In this document: piece after piece, positions 26,545 to 39,852 of the stretch
Position numbering within the stretch: position 1 is the stretch's first letter
How the letters are laid out: each line of letters opens with the position of its first letter
Assembly: GCF_024713945.1 (NCBI RefSeq)
Contig: NC_134677.1
Coordinates: forward strand, 4,343,001-4,407,000
DNA: 64,000 bases
Source of the DNA: Dermatophagoides farinae
Taxonomy: Eukaryota; Arthropoda; Arachnida; Sarcoptiformes; Pyroglyphidae
Reading direction: 5' to 3'
Notes under the pieces: model-generated
The model's database searches: none
What the model was told of the DNA's origin: nothing
Seen by the model: only the letters and a program-made list of their open reading frames with translations
Made by a program: the position numbers and the translations under genes

Positions 26545-27272
26545 TCACATAATACAACAGCAACAAACTGGTTGTGATGTAACCATATTTGTACCACGTA
26601 TGAATGATGAAGCGGTCGGATAGAATTGAGTTGCTTTTGTCATCCATATTCCTGTACGATTTTGGCCAATTTTCGGATCATGTGTCACTACTAAGGTTCT
26701 TGGTTCCGTATTCCTTAATTTCGATGATTTTATCGGTTGAGGATAACTTGTAATCGGCGATTCTATAAAAAAAAGTTCGTTTACAATTCGATGAGATAGC
26801 AATGTTTGTATGACAATTTTCACTTACCATCAATGATGACTGTTGACCAATCACTACTGCTCGCTTGTTGATCATCATCATCCTCATCATGGTCATCATG
26901 ATCCATTTGAACATCGAATGCCAATTGATATAATTCTGGTCTAATCTGACTTTTTGATAAACTTAACATTGAATATTGTGGATTATATGAATTAATTTGC
27001 GATGAATTGTTTATGGATCGATGCGATGATGATAAATTGTCTTTGTCTATCATTTGTTGATTTGATGGATGATTTAATGATGACGTACCATCATTTGACA
27101 TGAAATCGACCAAATCTAAATTATATTTCGATGAATATCCTTCATCATAATCATCATTATGTCCACAATTCATGATTTCATTGTAGTGTTCAGTTTTTGT
27201 TTGTGCTTCAACAGCAGCCATTTCGATTAAATTGTTGAACAAGCTTAATTCTTCTGTATTTGTTGTCGTCAT
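26545..27272 (-). CDS. unrecognised acidic protein with LIR-like motif and CCCCIM C-terminus
   Basis: Two exons, 26828-27272 and 26545-26762, with a 65 bp GT..AG intron and kept frame, give 220 residues. I do not recognise the family. The N-terminus has a Leu/Ala-rich helix (ELSLFNNLIEMAAVEAQ). The middle is Ser/Asn-rich, followed by an acidic run (DHDDHDEDDDDQQ) and then SSSDWSTVII, which fits the W-x-x-hydrophobic LC3/Atg8-interacting pattern with acidic residues before it. Exon 2 encodes a basic, non-repetitive segment (SKLRNTEPRTLVVTHD, then GIWMTKATQFYPTASSFIRG). The protein ends in CCCCIM: CCIM fits a CaaX box with Met (farnesyl type), and the preceding cysteines could be palmitoylated. 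Lipid anchoring is inferred, not shown. The start is the first ATG; a GTG five codons upstream is not used. Confidence 0.78.
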
Positions 27273-28460
27273 TGATGATTGATTCACTCGATTTTCAATT
27301 GAAGATTGTTTATACAGAATTCTATTTCTCTGGTTATGATTACATCTGGTTTGTGTAAATGATGCTCGACATTTATTTCACAATACATCACATAGTAAAG
27401 GGACAAAAATGCGACTCATCATTCTATGCAGTTGAGAAAGTATATCAACAAAGCAAATCTATATTTAGTCAGCCGTATAGAATCTTAACAAATATCCAGA
27501 ATGATGAAGAAGGGAATTGAAGAATGAAGAGATGAAGAAAATGTTTGTGTTTGATTCGGTCGAAAGATGCTTTGAATAGAATATTCGATTTAAATGTTTT
27601 CATATTACAATTAAATGAAATGAATTCTATTCATATGTAGAAATTTTTGTTCATTCAATTAACTGTTTTCTGTTCATATAATCATAATCTATGGCTCACT
27701 CATTTGACATTGTTCAAAAGCAGAAAAATTGTCAATATTTTACAAAGAAAATCATCGAGTAGTTGTAAATATATGTCAGAAAAAAGTGTCTAATGATGAA
27801 TATTATCAGATTGAAGTCAAATTGGTTGAACTCAATGTTATGAATGAACAGGTAGCTTATTTCCGATACATTTCCAAAAAAAAGGTGAGAGAACGTAACA
27901 TTTTTCGTTTCGGTTTGTTGAATTTTTTTCGTGAACAAGATTTACTTTTTGGGTGTTTCTATTTAAAACAAGAGATACAAAATAAACAATGGCTATCAAT
28001 ATCCAAAAAAAAGTTTGATGATCAATAAGTATCAATCAAGTTTGAAAAGTAACTTTTAGACTGGCTATTACATCTTTTAAGGTAAATGATGATGAGGATG
28101 TTTATGTACTCACAAACACAAAACTATCATTAATGTTCTGCATTCCATCAAATCTTGTTGCTAGATCGACATATCATCGATTTACTCGTGAAGAAAACCT
28201 GTAGTTTGATAGGAAGTAATTCAAAAGAGATAAAAACCCTTCGAGGGCTGATATGAGCACCAATAAATGAAATATAATTATAATATATATCAAAATTTTG
28301 TCTTAAGGTATCAACCTGTTGAATTTTACCGTTTATCGTTGATTAAAATTAGATGAACGGAAAGAAAATGAATACGATTATTATTTGTTTTGGTTTCATT
28401 CATTAGATTTTGTATACAATGAGAAAATTTTATCTGAACTTATCTTGGATAAACAGTTTC

Positions 28461-28497
28461 TGTTGTTGTTGTTGTTGTTTTTTTTTTTTTTTTTTTT
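28461..28497. repeat. (TTG)n followed by a long T run
   Basis: About six TTG units run directly into roughly 20 T residues. Confidence 0.9.
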
Positions 28498-31392
28498 GGT
28501 CAAGATTAACGGTATAATAAAATGGTCGTAATTATTATTGTCAACAAATATAATTGACGGAAATTTAAATGAAATTAAACACTGAAACACATTAAAGACT
28601 TTTCATTTGGAATTTATATTTTTTTTGTCTGTTTCAATGTACTAATGATTTTAGATAGTAAAAAGACAATCAAATTTGTTTCGTTCATCAATTTTTGCGT
28701 ACAGACAATTTTCATTGAAATAAAATACTACGCTTGACTTATCAACAATAAATAGCGAAATGAAAAAAAAAATGGTCTGATCTCATGTTCACGACAAATT
28801 AATTCCAATTCAAAACATTGGATTGGATAGAAAATAACGTCTTTGGAATCCATAAATATTTCGTATATAATGTTCGAAATGAATTAGGATGAAAACATTT
28901 TAACATGTAACAATTTTTTTTATTACCTAAATTAGTTTTTATTGTTCTATACTAATAAATAGGATCCATTTATATGATAAAAATTGCAACAACAACAACA
29001 ACAACAAAAAAAACTTACCAAAATAATGATGGACAAATATCAATTCAATTCGATAATTCTTTTCGAACAAAATTTGATCCAAATAGGTTGGCTATTTACA
29101 TCCGGAGAAATTGTCTATCCAGCATCTCTTTCTTCAATTCAATGACAAATTTCGTATGCCATTTTTTTCGAATGAATAAAACAAATACATCCATCAGTGT
29201 CCAAAAACGTAAAAAAAAATGAACTTCAATTTAAATGATGATGACCGGGATTTCGTTCTGAATGGATACTTTTTAAAAATATAAATAGCCTATCTGATCA
29301 GGAAAAAAATCCTTATCTTTGTCTGCAAATGTTTTTTTTTCTAAATGCATCCGAATAGACATAAGGACTGATTTGAATTTTATTCGCCAATACATAATAT
29401 CCAAAGATGTATAAGGATTATAAACATCAATTCGAATTGAACCTTGTTTTTTTTCTTACAATCAAAATTGAAATTGAATAAATATACACAATATATTTAT
29501 CCATATTGGTTTTGAAAAAAAAATATCAAACTAAACATAAGCAGATTGTCTTACACAGAAGTATTTTAAATGGATGATGAGCATGCGAAAAGAAAATTCA
29601 AATAAATATTAAACAATGGATGAGAACATCAGAATATTCAAGAGAAAATTGTATTCCGTAAAAAAGTTTTCTGATCAAAGTTTTCACTATTTCGTTATGG
29701 TTGAAACTTCTTGCTCTCTCATTTTTTTTTCTGTTCATTTGTATTAATAACATGGACGTAATCCGTTGATGGATCATGATTATGGTCATTTTGTTGTTTA
29801 TTTTATATCTAGTTTTGTTTTTTTTCTAATTTATTCAGATAAAAATTAGAATCCCATCCATGAAACAAAAAACAACAACAACAACCATCAAAAGTGTAAC
29901 AGTAGCAATATGAATAATTCATAACATTGACCTTTTACTCATTATCTATTTAAATAGATAGATTTAAACTGTCAACGGGCCATGGTTGAATTATTATTTT
30001 TTTTTGTTCATATTTTTTATAATTGATATCAATGATTTTTTTTCTTATTTTATTTTTAAAAAAATAAAAACAACGTTTAGAATTGAATAAATTGATTCGT
30101 TTTTCGTTGGGTGTAAAAATGTTTTCAGAATTCACTGGGGAAATTTGAAATTTTTTTTTAGCGTTCATTTCATTTCTGTTAATGGGATTCTTTTTTATTT
30201 TATGTTTTGTTTTTATTGTCCATGTTCTAAATATTTGTACATCATACACATCTTGAAACAGTTGGAATTTAATTAAGACTGGCCAAAAAAAAACAATACC
30301 AGGAATGCGAATAAAATTTTCATTCGAACAATTACAATGATTCTAATGGTTCTAACAAACATTAAGATTGTCATAATCATATTCTACAACCAAATAGCTT
30401 GAATAATTTACAATAGAACATTTAAAACGAGGAAAAAAGGCTCGACAATATTCTTGATGATGGGACATAATTTAGTTACATTAAGTCAACATTTTTTTAT
30501 ACAAATAAACAACAACAAAAAAAATCTCTAAATTCAACCAGATTTGAACCACACCCACCTTATATATTTATACAATAGAAAAAAATTAAAAGTCAAATCC
30601 AAAACCGAATCCATTAAGGCTAAATGATTGAAACATAATGATCATATATTAATAATATAATAATGATAATAATGCTGTAAAAAGAGATTTTTTCAATGAA
30701 CAAAAATGGATGAAAAAATGTTTGTTTCCAAAAAAAAACAAACAAACAATGGATCCGGAAAAATCAACCAACAAAATGGTTTAGGCATGGTGGATTTTTC
30801 TCGGTTATGTAATCTGGTTAACACCTAGGACTCCTTCCACCAGTATATATACCGTATAAATCTGAATTTGTGTGACTAGACTGAATGATCACTGTGTGGA
30901 CAATGTTTGTTTGTTTGTTTCATTTTGTCTATCATCGTATGTCCAACATATATTCCAATTGTTCAAATATAAATAACATATTGTAGTTTTTTTTGAATGA
31001 TGAAATGTGTGAATTATTTATACCAAAGCCATGATATGTAGATTTAAGAATTGCTCATCATTAAATCATATTAAATAATATTCGTATATAACAAAATCGA
31101 TGTATCAGAACTCATGTTGCAAAATTTCTTTTCCAATTTAAATCAAACACATGTTTATTCAACACGCACGCATTCGAAAAAAAAGAAAAGTCTATCATCA
31201 TTCAGCGAATTGAAAATTCATCCAGTTTTTTTCCCGTAGTTCATTGTCATCGCTTTTTTCTTGCCTTACTTTCTTTTATGACAACACATTGAATGAATGA
31301 ATTAGAAAAAGGAAAGAAAGAATGAAAGAATTTTGAGTGCAAAAGACAAAGTGATAATAATTAATGCTTGATACTATGACTAATGGAGATAC

Positions 31393-31426
31393 GATGATGA
31401 TGATGATGATGATGATTATTATTATT
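31393..31426. repeat. (GAT)n(TTA)n compound microsatellite
   Basis: Eight GAT units run into about four TTA units. The same compound pattern occurs in the Beat leader exon at 41427-41475. Confidence 0.9.
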
Positions 31427-31610
31427 CGGGATATTCAAGAGTAATTTTCATCCATGATATTTGGGCATGTTCATTAATTTAGCTTTAACAAATTCAACAA
31501 CAATTCATGATGAATCAGGAGAGAATGGGAGAGGGGAATATGTATGGATGAATGAATTGTTTTAGTGATGGTGGCTATGTATGTATGTGTTTCGTATGTA
31601 TACACACTGA

Positions 31611-31612
<2 letters not shown>

Positions 31613-31643
<31 letters not shown>
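31613..31643. repeat. (TG)15 microsatellite
   Basis: Longest pure dinucleotide tract in the window. Confidence 0.95.
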
Positions 31644-31646
<3 letters not shown>

Positions 31647-34600
31647 AATCACTTTAATTATATTCACCTTGTTCCAGGGAAAATGAGAAAAGAAATAGTG
31701 AGTTATGGATAGAATGACTAAACATGGATATCAATGACAACATGACGGACATGAATTAATTGTCAAACGAAAAAAAAAAAAATTTGCCGCGAATGGAATA
31801 AACCACCATCACAATGATTATGGATTCTCTACCATACATACAAGTTCATTCATTCAGAATCATTTGAAGTCGCATATAATCATAGTGACTTTCATCGCCA
31901 TCATCGTTATCATTGCTTTCAAAAAAAGATAGCATTATTTTTTACATTCAAATATGAAATAATATAAAAGATAACCTAGATAACAATCGAAATGAAATTA
32001 AGATAGTGACCACAATGGATTATTATAGATTAGTGTCAATCTAATTAACACCTGAATCATTTTCAACATAGAAATTATTTACAGTATATGGAAAAAAATT
32101 TTTTGAATTAATTGAATTTTTTTTCAAAATTCAAATAAAATTCTGTTTATCTATTGAATTCGTATTGATATTCATATGTCACAATTATTGATCATCAGAG
32201 ATATCACAATGATTATTGTTCAGAATTATAATGGTTGTTGTCCTTATCTCATCATTATCACCATCATAATTATTATTGATGATTCGACTATCTGTCCTGA
32301 TAAGAAATTAAAGTAATTATTACACGTTCCATTCTTGTGTTTGTATGTGTATGTTTCAATTGGATGATTCCTGCTAAACTAGTGAAAAAAAAAATTTCTT
32401 TCCCATTCATAGTTAATGGTCATTTTATAATCCATAAACACAGACAAACATATCTTCCCAGGTCATCATATTTCACTCAACGAAATTTATTTTTGGGCTC
32501 GCTGCATTCAAAACAAGAGTTTTACAGTCAAAACTATGGGTTTCTTGGGACCCGTGTAACCGGACAATGTTTTTTTCTGGTTCGATGGTAGTAGTGTTTT
32601 TTTTTTGGTGAAACAGGAAAAAATGTGAAATGGTTACAGAACGTTTACAAAAAAAAAGAGAGAGAGGTTGTCATCATATGTTCATCGGTCGTTTGATGGT
32701 GGATTATGGGCATTTTGAGAGACTTTTGTTTCTTCTTGTTGCAAATAGAGGACTTTTCAAGAGAAAGTCAACGTGACCAAAATATTCAATGAATGTATTG
32801 GATGGCATAGACGACGACAGTAATCAAAAGAGGAAGACAAAAAAAAAACACAGCGTCTCAATCCAAAACGTGGTGAGAGAAGATCTTGGTTTTACGAACA
32901 GTTATACAGTTTATTGTTGTCGACGACCATTGGATCAATGATTGAAGGGGCAAATGAGTAAAAAATTTGACATCAGACATCTTGAAATGGTTATCCAGAA
33001 AATAATTACTTCAATATGTGACAATTATAAAATGGCCATTATAACACGATTGATGAAAAAGCAAAAAAAAATGAAAAAGAAAAAATCGTTTCGACAATAA
33101 ATAATTTTCCGAAACAACCAGCCAGCGTTTTACGAAATTATTCGTTTCCAAAATTTAAATTATCGTTATCATGGAAAAGAAAATAATAATCGAAAAATCC
33201 CATCAATCGACCAACAAATTTTTTATTTCAACCCACAACAAACACATATGTATACTTGAATTGTTTTTTTTCATTTCGGAAATGTCAGCTAAATGCTTGG
33301 GTTATTTTTACCCACAAAAAAATTAAACAAAAAAAATAACAGCTCCATTTTTTCCAATTGCTTGCTGGTTTTTTTTTGGATTTCATAATAATGCATAATC
33401 AGTTTGAATAGAATGACCAGAAAAAAAGGAGAATGAATCCATGTTATGTGTGTGTTTGTATCGCTATGTATGTATAACGGTTTGTCATAATTGTTTATGA
33501 TTATTGTCATGTCATTGTAGAAAGTGAATATTACGGTATTCAACTATATATGCAAATTATAATCATCATCTTGTAATGCAGTATATAAATATGATATTAA
33601 TTGTCACAATCACATAGAGTTATGATCATCAACACAAAAACAATGGCGGTGACGGCATTTTATAGCAATGATATTGAATCGTTTTTTTTCTCTTTGGTTC
33701 TTATCTAAATTGACGTTTATCCGCCGCTGTATTGTCTATGTTTGTGTGTGCGTGTATTAAATTCATATGTCGGTTTGTCGACGACAACAAATGCAATGAG
33801 ATAAGAGTCATATATGAATGTTGTTGTTTTTTTTCTCGTCCAAACTAAGGGGGTTAACTCATATTTTTTTTACAAAACATGATCATTTTGTAAATTGTAT
33901 TATATAATTCATTCATGGTGGCTGATGGAGCTACACGATGATTGTTTGCGGATGAATTTTTCATTTTTTTTTTCATTTTAGTATACACTTTTTCTTTTCT
34001 TTTTTTTTGGTTTAATCACATCAATTGTGTTTGTAGTTGTTAGGGTCAGATCTTTGCTTTGCAGATGTTTTCAGTTTTTTTACAGTGCTTTCATCATCAG
34101 ATTTCAATTTCTTTGGTTTTGTTTTGTTTTGTTTTTCTCTAAACAAAACATGACAAAAAGAAAAAAAAATGAATCTATTTTATCTTGATCATAATTTCGA
34201 TATATGAAAAACCAGAAAAAAAAGAGAAAACAATGCAACCACAATTTTGGAATACAAATTATGTGTTCACAACTTACAACACACAACTGCTGGATTGACT
34301 GTCTGTTACTTGATTCTGTCTTTTATTTTTCTAGAATCTAATTAATCTACACACACACACACAGACAAGAATGCCAACATCTAGATTATCATTAATACTT
34401 GCAATAATAAAACTGGCATTTCAAAAACCCGAAAAAAATGAATAAATGAATGAATAGATGAAACAAAACAAATTGTTTCTATTCGACCAAAAAAAAAAAA
34501 TATTTTTCTGCATAAAATCATAATAATATTTTTCGGCTCCATTTCGGCTGCTTTATTTTCTATCAAAATATATATAATGTCAATTTGGTGGAACCCTTAT

Positions 34601-34667
34601 TATTCGTATCACATACGAAACATGTTCATACATGCCAATTTTAGTATGGTCGAATTCGATTCAATGA

Positions 34668-34698
34668 TGGTGGTGGTGGTGAATCACCACCACCACCA
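34668..34698. repeat. GGT/ACC perfect hairpin
   Basis: A 15-base arm of GGT units (34668-34682) is followed after one base by its exact reverse complement (34684-34698). It is a small perfect palindrome made of triplet repeats. Confidence 0.9.
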
Positions 34699-36397
34699 CC
34701 AAAAAAAAATCTCTAATTTTTTTCATGTTCAAATGACAGAAGAATAAAATTTAAATTTATTTAGACCAAAAATAGAATATATGTAGGAAAATTTTTTTTT
34801 GAAAGATTCTGCACTGATCAATACGATAATGATGATGACATTGCAAAAAAAAAAAATTCAATTAATCTGATTGAATGAGTACCTAGTAAAATTATATTTC
34901 GATCATTCAAATAGATTGTTTCATCGTGGTCAATATATGACCAAAATGTAGATAGGTCAATGTAAAGCTGAACGAAAAAATTAATCACAACACAAACACA
35001 CACACCTGAATTTGATTCTGGATCATGGAATTTTGTTATATGAAAATTAAAACTTGTGTTCCAGGTGAACAATAACAACAACAACAACAAAATAAGATTA
35101 ATGTACTGTGAAAAAAAGGCGGTGACGATTATTTTGACCATTTCTAGCCAAAAAAAAAAGGATTTTTTCTCATTTATTGTGATCCATTTTGTTGATCACA
35201 TTGAACCCATTGTATTTATAACAGATTAATCCATTGAATGAAACCTTTATTCAATGATTGATTTTCATTTTTTGAAATTCACCACCACCACCATCATCAT
35301 CATCGATTTATGATTTAGATTTCCGTAAAACATGAGCTGAGGTCCAGTAAAAAAAATCAATAGACCAGACGAATCCCGTTTTTGTGGCCGTGTTTGCTGG
35401 TGCATTAGGCAGAAAACTTTTAATTAAAAACAATACATGTTTTCCAGTGTAGTATGTATGCATAGCAAAAAAAAAAGTTTACGGCTAAAATATCATATCC
35501 GATATCAGATTCATTTAAATTCTGTTTCTTTGTAAATATAAAAAAAAAATTAACACATGTATTCATGAACAACACTGATAAAGACCTACTGACAAATGAC
35601 CACCACAATTATTAAGGCTAAATTACAAACGGATGTAGAAAGAATAGAATCAAAAAAAAACTTTGCATTTAAAGCTTTAAATGTCGATTGTCTTTTTTTT
35701 CAAAAATCATGGTTTGGTTCAAAACCATATATTACATTATGTAATAAATTCTTTCAGTTTATTTCGGTTGAACTCAAAATAGCTAATCAACCAACTAACA
35801 CAAAAAAAATTAAATTAAATTCAGTGTAAAAATTATTAATTATTACGCTATAATGATAATTGTTTTGGCCACGACAACAACATTATGATGATAGAAAAGT
35901 CCGAACATAAATATGGTTTAAAAAAAATTTAATATCATATATGGTCTTTCAACTGTGTTAAATGACGAACATTGTCAAAATTTTTTTTTATGCACAGAAT
36001 AGTAAAACTAAAAAATGAAACACCAAAAAAAAGTGATTGTTATACGAATGAGACAGATGCTGTAACAGACAGAATGTTCTGAGTATTGTTTCCAAAATCA
36101 ACCAATTCTAGTGAAAAAGATTGATGGCTGCTTGCTGGTAACCAACAAATAAAAAAAAAAATGTAACAACGAAAGGCGACATTGGGACTCTGTGCACAAT
36201 TTTCCATATTCTCGGATTCATGTGTTTGCAAATGTTAACAAGACATGTTAATAATTGTAATTAAAACATCAAATATAAATGTAAAAGATAAAAATTGTTC
36301 ACAGACAAACAAAATGGAAATGTGATAATTCAGATTTTTGTGTTTTGTTTGTGTTGTTCCAAAAGCAAGATGTTCATATATGAATTCCATTCTATAT

Positions 36398-37069
36398 TCA
36401 TTGTGCTTGGCCACAGATATCATCATACGGTGGTGGTTGTTGTGATGGTGGTGTTCGTTGTGGTGGCGGTGGTGGTGGTGGTGATGTGTCATTAGAATTA
36501 GCGGTAGCAGCTACAGTTGATGCAACTTTATTCAATACACCGACTACGGTTTTTGATACACCGGGTACAACATTTTTAATCATACGATCTGTCGGTGTAA
36601 CATATTGTTTGGCTAAATGTTGATAGGTTTCACCGGCTAATCCATGAATCTCTTTCCCAAATTGACAAATATCATCACGTACATGTGAACGAAGATCACT
36701 GATTTTTGACCAATATCTTTCACTAAGGCTATTACCCGCATTGGAATGTGGTGGACGATATTTTCCCGCATCGATTAATGTTTGACGTAGCCATCGATAT
36801 GATTTACGTTGCTCAGGCGATATCTCATCGATGAGATAACGCAAACGTTGATCAGTAATAAATTGTGGTAGATATATTGCAGCCATTATATCATCCCATA
36901 TATTAGCCGAACAAACGGAATCATAATAGTGGAGATAATCTTCAATCGATTGGTTAGCTGATTGTGGTACCGGTTCGATAATCATTTTGGCCGGTAATTC
37001 AGGATACCGCATAAAGGTCGATGATGATGATGATGATGATTTATTAGCCATTGATTTATTGATATTCAT
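36398..37069 (-). CDS. solitary Gag capsid-like protein with PPPY motif (likely domesticated retroelement gag)
   Basis: Single-exon frame of 223 residues from ATG at 37069 (a second Met lies six codons in). A poly-Ser run from a TCA repeat precedes a segment reading like a Ty3/gypsy-type capsid N-lobe: SIEDYLHYYDSVCSANIWDD, then AAIYLPQFITDQRLRYLI and YRWLRQTLIDAG (family pattern: L..Y...C..N.W.......LP.FL....L..L, then Y..L...L). A C-lobe-like segment follows: LSERYWSKISDLRSHVRDDI, then QFGKEIHGLAGETYQHL, resembling the family ES..EF...I..LA...Y helix. The C-terminus is Pro-rich and holds PPPY followed by DDI, a PPxY motif of the kind that binds Nedd4-type WW domains. I see no zinc knuckle, protease, reverse transcriptase or LTR beside it. 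The intact frame without element context suggests a host-retained gene. The assignment rests on pattern reading and is not certain. Confidence 0.6.
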   Translation of the reverse strand: MNINKSMANKSSSSSSSTFMRYPELPAKMIIEPVPQSANQSIEDYLHYYDSVCSANIWDDIMAAIYLPQFITDQRLRYLIDEISPEQRKSYRWLRQTLIDAGKYRPPHSNAGNSLSERYWSKISDLRSHVRDDICQFGKEIHGLAGETYQHLAKQYVTPTDRMIKNVVPGVSKTVVGVLNKVASTVAATANSNDTSPPPPPPPQRTPPSQQPPPYDDICGQAQ

Positions 37070-39783
37070 TCGATTATAATATTCAATTTGAAACCATACA
37101 AGAAAGTAACAAACAAACAAACAAACAAATGTAATCAAGACCGAAAAAAAAATTTAAGCTTGTTTTTATATATCCATACGAGGCTCGAAAATGGTTAGAG
37201 AAGGAAAAATAATGATATTCAGGATATAACAACGTTGTTTCTTTTTGTTTTTTTTTTTTTGGGTACAACTTAGTCATCATCATTTATTACATTGAACGTC
37301 ATCATAATTATAAGTCCGTACATACATTTTACAAACACACATACGCACACAATTTTGACAAACATAATCGTATGATTTTTCCTCTATGGTTATCGTTCAT
37401 TTTTTTTTTGTTCATTTATTCATTCAAAAGAGAAATTCATCAAGTGTCGTCGAACATTTTTTTTCATATTATGATTTTCTTTGTTTATCGGTAAAAAATA
37501 AATTTTGTAAACAGTTTTTACCTGAAATTTTTTATTTTATTTCTTTGATCGTAAATAACAATATATCAGAAAAAGATTCTATACAACTTCGAATCGATTG
37601 ATTGATCAAATGTATCCAATCATTGATAATCATCGTTGTAGGAAAGCAATGCGATTTATTGATATAATTTTTTTGATGTTGAAAATCAAATACAAAAACA
37701 AATACCAAATACATATTTGATAATGAAATGTGTAATGAGATGTGTATTAGCTAAATTGCCATTACTAATACCGCTACCACAATCTCTATCTCTTCAAATG
37801 ATTGTATTGAATTTTTTTTTTTTTTGGACCACTCATACAAAATTGATTGATTAAATAACTGGATTGACAACATCAATCGGCAAGGACATACACTACACTC
37901 AAACACACACACAAACATTTATGATATGTTTGATTTGCTAAATTGCTTTCCGATGTTGTTTCACTTCATTTGGAGCAAAACATTTATTGATTTATTCATT
38001 CATTCATATTGACTTGTCATGGATTTCATTTTTAGTTTTTTTTCGGATTTTTTTCGGATGGTTCCACATCGTGATCATACCTTTGAACCAAAGTATTCAG
38101 TTTGACAACACGTATACTTTTCATGTATGATAGATGATTATGAAATATGGTAATGGTATTATGGGATTTTAGTCATTCATAGTGATTAGCATCACAAATC
38201 ATCAATAGTATAGAAATGATTCAATAGACAATGGAACATATTACATATATATGAAATTGTAAATCAATCAGATTAATGTTGAAAAGATAACCAAAAATAT
38301 TTTACAATCTATGAAAAAAAAGCCATTTGAAGGTTTAGGTTCATTTAAAAATCATTGTATATAATAGAAATGACTAATTGCTCAGACCACAAAATCATTA
38401 TTGTTAGAGATCACTAGGTATTGTTTGTCGATGATATGAGAAAAAAAATCTATCGGAAAGAATAAAAGAAAATTTATTACCACTGCTACCATCATAAAAT
38501 TTGAATGATGATACTTCATCCATAATAATGAATGAAAGAATCGTATATAAATGGATGAATGAATAAGAATAACCAAAAAAAAGTAAAAAGAACAAAATAA
38601 AGCCCAAAAAAGAAGAGTATTTCTGCATGTTGGCAAGAAACATCATCATCATCATTATCATTGTTTTTGGCCAGTAAGAAAAAAAAAGAAAAAACCTCAG
38701 AAAAACCGAATCAAAGAATATGATCAAGTAATGGAAAAATAGTTTGGAATATGCTCCGCCTTTTTGGATCAAGTGAATAGGCCCATTATATCGTTTAGAG
38801 AGAAAAGAAAAATGTGTTTAGATTCATTCGAATAACAGCGGCGTCTCATATATATGGCGGCAAACCAAAGAACTAACAATATTCTATTGGGTCTTTGCCG
38901 TTTCAAAATCGTCACCCATTCAATTTGTTAGATTCTTTTTGGCTGTTCATATATACATACAATCACACTCAAATAGACTTACTTGATTATAGCCATAATT
39001 ATTGGGCGCCTTTCATTTATTCACTCCCGCTCATTCTCATTTCTCATTGTCACACATTAGAAGACACACACTCCTGATTTTGGGTCCCGTTTTTTTTTAC
39101 TTTGGTCCCATTCTGTTGCTTACATCAATCTCACTTTTATCACCATAGTTCACTGTTTGATATTCATAACGACCACTTGTTTTGTATTTGTGTTTAAGCA
39201 TTGTTGTTGTTTTTTTTTTTTTTTTTTTGGTTTTTTTGATAATTATGTGTGATCCATCAATAATCTTGAAAATAAAAATTAATAGCTTTTTTGATTTTTT
39301 ATTTCTTTTTATGTGTTTGTGTCAACAACAAAAAAAAATAAATTTTTTCCTAGTGATTAACCCATGGTTACCTTATTGTATCTTTAATAATGAAATTTTT
39401 TTTTTTGATTAATAATTCAAATAATATGCATCATGGCTATAACCAAATGATAGTTGCCAACATCAACGATAAATATGTGGAGGCCATTGTTGAGATGGAA
39501 AATTTCAATGATGTTATATATTGATGTGTAAAATTTATATTTAAACTATTGTATGGATAATCATATTTAACTTGTATGCACTGGAAGTACTGGATAATCA
39601 ATCCGATTGTCAGTATAATATGTATTTTATTCCAGACTTTTACTCATCCACCGGCATATATACCATGATGTGTACATATTTATATGCTTTGTGTGTATTT
39701 TTTTTGTGGTTTAATTAATTGTTAAATGATCTCATTTCATTGGGCAGCTATTCATTGATCGAAATTGATCATTTTCAATACAA
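37070..39783. other. intergenic between the Gag-like gene and Beat
   Basis: It begins with a (GTTT)n tract just upstream of the Gag-like start. It is otherwise AT-rich with T runs, (CA)n and (CAT)n, and I see no convincing exon. The cis-regulatory regions of the two divergent flanking genes should lie here. Confidence 0.5.
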
Positions 39784-39811
39784 ATGGAAAAATTAAAATT
39801 GTATGCACAAC

Positions 39812-39852
<41 letters not shown>

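Larger units (their letters stand above)
27273..36397. other. repeat-rich gene desert
   Basis: No gene I can support in about 9 kb. It contains (TTG)nT16 at 28461-28497, (GAT)8(TTA)4 at 31393-31426, (TG)15 at 31613-31643, a GGT/ACC hairpin at 34668-34698 and many A or T runs. Two short frames have less biased composition. One is a possible 72-base exon at 27780-27851 bounded by AG and GT (KKVSNDEYYQIEVKLVELNV..). The other is an ATG frame at 35596-35829 of 77 codons. Neither has a recognised product. Confidence 0.55.

Noticed and set aside
30531-30570. Minus-strand GGTTCAAATC, resembling a tRNA B-box
   Set aside because: No pairing T-stem, no A-box or cloverleaf around it; not a tRNA.
33685-33715. 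TCTTTGGTT-containing segment resembling the 5' end of miR-9
   Set aside because: The match breaks after nine bases and I see no precursor hairpin.
35596-35829. 77-codon ATG frame (MTTTIIKAKLQTDVERIESK..)
   Set aside because: Plausible composition but isolated, unrecognised and without clear transcript signals.
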